Source: Desmodus rotundus | Taxonomy: Eukaryota; Chordata; Mammalia; Chiroptera; Phyllostomidae | Direction: 5' to 3' | DNA: 64,000 bases | Assembly (NCBI RefSeq): GCF_022682495.2 | Contig: NC_071392.1 | Span: 110,784,896 to 110,848,895 of the forward strand | Shown here: positions 60,128-64,000 of the stretch, in pieces | Numbering within the stretch: position 1 is the first letter of the stretch | Layout of the letters: each line of letters begins with the position of its first letter | Position numbers and translations under genes: made by a program | The notes under the pieces: generated by a model | The model's input: only the letters and a program-made list of their open reading frames with translations | Told to the model about the DNA's origin: nothing | The model's database searches: none

Positions 60128-61214
60128 CCGTTTTACAGACAGGATATGACTTCTTGAAAGTCCCAATTCAGCCCTGAAGAGGAGAAAAAAATAATGTTTC
60201 TCAGTTTTTGTTTGGAGGATGACCTTTGAGAGGTGTTTCTTTTATTCTTGGGTCATTTTCAAGCCAGCAGTGCCCCTCTGTTCAAGTGTGGATGATCTGG
60301 AAGTCACAGCAAAGGAAGAGTCAGTGTCTTGCATATAACATGCATTCAGTAAACATTTGTAGAATGAAAACATGAAGGGTTTTCAAGAGTTAGTATGCAT
60401 GAATTGGGAAAAGAATCAGGAGACTCGAATCCAGTAGTAAAGAAGAAATGGGCTATGGTATATATACTGCAGCTCACTGAAAACCAAACTACTAACAAGA
60501 TTAAAAATGGGGCAATGAGTCTAGTTTTGTTTGGTTTATAATTTCTAGGAGCTATTAACTGTTATCTTGGTTTTTTTTTTTTCAAGGACAGAATCACCCT
60601 TTGCAGTTCCCATCAGGGGAAAAAAAGAGGTTGATTCATTATGGCAAAGGCAAAAAACTTGAGGCTTCTCAGCTCTTGTTATCTTGTCCAGGAGCAGCTA
60701 TGAAAGCCGGAATCCCATGAGAAAGACTTACTTTTACTCCATTTTTCCTCAAAAAATTCCAACCATGATGTCTGCATTTAACAGACCTGGTGATATTTCT
60801 CAACAATTGTTCTAAACCTTTACGGCTATACTGTAAGTTGCTCTGTTTTCCTCTTAGCAGAGCACCTAGCAGGTCTGCTGCATCTAGATGTAAGGTGATC
60901 ACCTTCCAGCCAGGAGCGTGAAGAGGGAAGGCCAGGATCTGGGTTCCCGGCTCCGCTACCTTTTCCAGGGCCTGGCCCCCTCGATGATCTCTCTCCCTTT
61001 TTTTATCTTCAGAGTCTCTCTACCTGTTTCTGTCCATGATTATTCACATGCTTGTGTTTCCCCTATCCTAGAAAATACTTTTACTTTGCCTCTCCTCCAC
61101 AAAGCTTCCTAAAGAAAGTTTGCACTCCCTACTTCAATTTTCTGACCTTCCCATTAGCGTCTCGGCTATAGTAACATAGCTTTCACTGCCGCTGTGCTAA
61201 AGAAAACTGCTCTG

Positions 61215-61395
61215 GCCCTGGCTGGCACAGCTCAGTGGATTGAGTGCCGGCCTGCAAACCAAAAGGTTGTGGGCCAGGTCCCCAGTAGGGGGCATGCTAG
61301 AGGCAACCGATCAATGTATCCCTCACACATCTGTTTCTCTCCCTTTCCCCCTTCCCCTCTCTGTAAAAATAAATAAATGAAATCTTTAAAAAAAA
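61215..61395 (+). mobile_element. Ves SINE
   Basis: Sense copy starting GCCCTGGCTGGCACAGCTCA and ending AAATAAATAAATGAAATC before an A-run. Confidence 0.9.
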
Positions 61396-61429
61396 AACCC
61401 AAAACCCTCCTCTGGCAAAGTCACTAAAA

Positions 61430-61690
61430 ACATATGAATGCTAATTTATGTGGTCTTTGAACTCTACATCCTATTTGAATTTTCTGCAGTGTTGGATTCT
61501 ATGGAATACTTTCCTGGCCTCTGAGATACTGCTCCTTGTTTTTATACCTCTCTGGCCAGTTTTCTTCATTCACTCCTCAAATTCTGACCATCCCTTAAGT
61601 GTTGAGGTTCCTAAAGTCTCTTTCTGATACCATTATGCTCTGATATAAACCTCCTTCCTTAGTCTCAGGTACTGCGCGAATATTCCCAAA
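61430..61690 (+). repeat. Possible L2 relic
   Basis: GGCCTCTGAGATACTGCTCC, CATTCACTCCTCAAATTCTG and TTAGTCTCAGGTACTGC have the composition of L2 3' sequence. The assignment is tentative. Confidence 0.3.
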
Positions 61691-61766
61691 TCGTCATGTC
61701 CAGGCTGTCCCCACACCTGGAGCTCTCTTAAATAAGTGCGGCAGTTTCATTAGAAATCCAAATGAG

Positions 61767-63786
61767 AGCGCCAAGATGGCGGCGTGGGTGGACGTGCTGC
61801 GCCTCCTCGCACAGCCAGAGCTGACAGAAAATCCAGCAGCGGGGAGGTCCCACACCAAGGAAATAAAAGATAAGACATTCTTCCAGAACGGTAGGGGGGG
61901 CAGAGACGGGCGGCCGGGGCGGGGAGGACTCACGTTGCCGTGGCAGGACCGAGACTGGCGGAGTGTGGGACCAACGGGGCAGGCAGTCTGACCACTGGCA
62001 GACCCTGCGGCCCCACATTCGCACAGATAAACCCAGAGGGCCGGACTCAGAGTGGTGGAGAACGGGGCAGGCAGAGTGGCGGGTGGCGCCTCGAGGCCCC
62101 ACATTCGAGCACAGGTGAACCGGACAAACGGCGGGGAGCAGGGCGGACCGCCCGGCCCAGGGCTCCAGCTTGGGGAAATAAAGCCTCAAACCTCTGATTG
62201 GAGACGCTGGTGGGGGTTGGGGCGGCAGCAGGAGAGACTCCCAGCCTCGCGGGAGGGGTCATTGGGGAGACCCACAGGGGCCTAGGGCATGCACAGGCCC
62301 ACCCACTAGGGAACCAGCACCAGAGGGGCCCAGTTTGATTGTGGGTAGCGGAGTGGGGAACTGAGGTCTGGTGCAGAGGGGAGCGGGCGCCATTGCTCCC
62401 TCTCGGCCCCTCCCCCACGTACAGGTCACAGCCAGCCACCAGCATTACCCCGCCCCCGGGGAACACCTAAGGCTCCGCCCCTTTAAGTAATAGACTCTCC
62501 AAGACAAAAAAAAAAAAAAAAAAACCCCCAATGGCCCAAATGACAGAACACTTCAAAACTCCAGAAAAAATACAACTAAGCGAGGAAGAGATAGCCAACC
62601 TATCAGATGCACAGTTCAAAACACTGGTTATCAAGATGCTCACAGAATTGGTTGAATCTGTTCGAAAACCAGATGAAAAAATGAAGCCTATGCTAAGAGA
62701 AACAAAGGAAAATGTACAGGGAACCAATAGGGATGTGAAGGAAACTGGGACTCTAATCAACGGTGTGGACCAGAAGGAAGAAAGAAACATCCAACCAGAA
62801 AAGAATGAAGAAACAAGAATTCAAAAAAATGAGGAGAGGCTTAGGAACCCCAGGACATCTTGAAACGTTCCAACATCCGAATTATAGGGGTGCCAGAAGG
62901 AGAAGAGGAAGAACAAAAAATTGAAAACTTATTTGAACAAATAATGAAGGAGAACTTCCCCAGTCTGGCAAAGGAAATAGACTTCCAGGAAGTCCAGGAA
63001 GCTCAGAGGGTCCCAAAGAAGCTGGACCCAAGGAGGAACACACCAAGGCACATCATAATTACATTACCCAAGATTAAAGAGAAGGAGAGAATCTTAGAAG
63101 CAGCAAGAGAAAAGAACACAGTTACCTACAAAGGAGTTCCCATAAGACTTTCAGATGATTTCTCCATAGAGACCTTACAGGCAAGAAGGGACTGGAAAGA
63201 AGTATTCCAAGTCATGAAAGACAAGGGCCTACATCCAAGATTACTGTATCCAGCAAAGCTTTCATTTAGAATGGAAGGGCAGATAAAGTGCTTCTCAGAT
63301 AAGGTCAAGTTAAAGAAGTTCATCATTACCAAGCCCTTATTATATGAAATGTTAAAGGGAGTTACCTAAGAAAAAGAAGATCAAAAATAGGAACAGTAAA
63401 AATGACAGCTAACTCACAGATATTAATGACCACACCTAAAACAAAAACAAGAGCAAACTAGGCAAACAACTAGAACAGGAACAGAACCACAGAGATGGAG
63501 ATCACATGGAGGGTTGTCAATAGGGGAGTGGGAGGGGGAGAGGCGGGGAAAGGTACAGAGAATAAGTAGCATAGATGATAGGTGGAAAATAGACAGGGGG
63601 AGGGTAAGAATAGTGTAGGAAATGTAGAAGCCAAAGAACTTATAAGTATGACCCATGGACATGAACTATTGGGGGGGAATGTGGGAGGGAGGGGGTGGGT
63701 AGAATGAAGTGGAGTGAGGGGGGGAAATGGGACAACTGTAATAGCATAATCAATAAATATATTTTAGGAAAAAAAAGAAAAAGAAA
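61767..63786 (+). mobile_element. HAL1-like (half-L1) retrotransposon, near full length, ORF1 only
   Basis: The element of about 2.02 kb lies between perfect 15-bp direct repeats AGAAATCCAAATGAG (61752-61766 and 63787-63801). It starts AGCGCCAAGATGGCGGCG, with a YY1-type CAAGATGGCGGC at the very tip, where human L1 also has its YY1 site. A GC-rich 5' UTR of about 760 bp follows, containing a degenerate duplicated unit (GGCCCCACATTCG at 62010 and 62094) and a 19-A run before ORF1. After ORF1 come only about 400 bases of G-rich 3' UTR, ending ACAACTGTAATAGCATAATCAATAAA and an A-rich tail. This 3' end is alignable with that of the intact L1 in this window. There is no ORF2 and no internal deletion scar. 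HAL1 elements, known from several mammals, have this layout and use L1 ORF2p in trans. Confidence 0.88.
62531..63369 (+). pseudogene. HAL1-like ORF1, split by one frameshift
   Basis: The first part (62531-62863) starts MAQMTEHFKTPEKIQLSEEE and runs as a charged helical N-terminus; it ends after RLRNPRTS. The second (62860-63369, offset by two frames) carries the RRM and C-terminal domain: NIRIIGVPEGEEEEQKIENL, RHIIITLPKIKEKERILEAA, LQARRDWKEVF, ending MLKGVT. The break falls at the linker before the RRM, where the intact L1 ORF1 in this window reads through. A single indel near 62840-62860 would explain it. The two parts overlap by ATGA, but I regard that as accidental. Confidence 0.85.
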
Positions 63787-64000
63787 AGAAATCCAAATGA
63801 GCCACAACAAGAGGTCTTTTCATTCATCTCACCTCCACTGATCCTGACATTTGTTTGCTGACCTCAAAGGAAGTTAGGGGGAGGGACGATAACCCCTGTT
63901 ATAGGCCCCTTGGTACTGGAAAGAGACTGCCCATGAGCCATCTTCTAAGTAAAACTCAGCAGGGAGAGTCTCTGTGTAGGCACTCTATGCCAAGAGAATA

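Noticed and set aside
61694..62466. Long minus-strand ORFs (136-153 codons) near 62 kb and a possible RBL1 first exon
   Set aside because: They lie over the GC-rich 5' UTR of the HAL1-like element. No RBL1 N-terminal sequence is seen.

Overview
This is a nuclear genomic window from a mammal, almost certainly a bat. About twenty copies of a tRNA-derived SINE (head 'GCCCTGGCTGGTGTGGCTCAG', here called Ves) are spread over both strands. They occur with intact L1 and with old MIR, L2, MaLR and hAT relics. Ves SINEs are known from yangochiropteran bats. The Ves variant, the live-looking L1, and the absence of any Helitron or piggyBac that I could recognise lean towards a noctilionoid (for example phyllostomid) rather than a vespertilionid. 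That family-level guess is inference.

Two host genes are present, head to head across a CpG island at about 5.3-6.1 kb. On the minus strand, RPN2 (ribophorin II, an oligosaccharyltransferase subunit) contributes its first two coding exons (5692-5680 and 2268-2075) and then leaves the window on the left. On the plus strand, MROH8 (maestro HEAT-like repeat family member 8) is complete. I traced 23 coding exons from 5810 to 50754. All have GT-AG introns and compatible phases, and they give one 948-residue open frame. The RPN2-MROH8 pair matches the human chromosome 20q order. RBL1, the next gene in human, is not reached.

The introns and the right-hand flank (51-64 kb) are filled with retroelements of several ages. 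The main one is a full-length L1 on the minus strand (31.6-38.5 kb, MROH8 intron 13). It has 17-19 bp target-site duplications and uninterrupted ORF1 (310 aa) and ORF2 (1273 aa), and is a good candidate for a retrotransposition-competent copy. At 61.8-63.8 kb lies a half-L1 (HAL1-like) element of about 2.0 kb: an L1-type 5' UTR with a YY1-like site at its tip, an ORF1 (now frameshifted), an L1-like 3' end and no ORF2, inside 15 bp target-site duplications.

Several insertions look like by-products of L1 enzymes acting on other RNAs: a full-length U6 snRNA fused to an L1 3' end (49.3-49.6 kb), a 5S rRNA retropseudogene (56.4 kb), a 3'-truncated U4 snRNA retropseudogene (7.4 kb), and an internal ORF2 fragment with target-site duplications but no poly(A) (58.5-59.2 kb). 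All four are flanked by direct repeats that can be read in the sequence.

Older material consists of MIR and L2 relics, MaLR LTRs, hAT-type fragments and two short mariner-like inverted-repeat elements (26.4 and 41.8 kb). No tRNA gene, CRISPR array or prokaryotic feature is present. Most short ORFs here are chance frames in introns, repeats or the CpG island.
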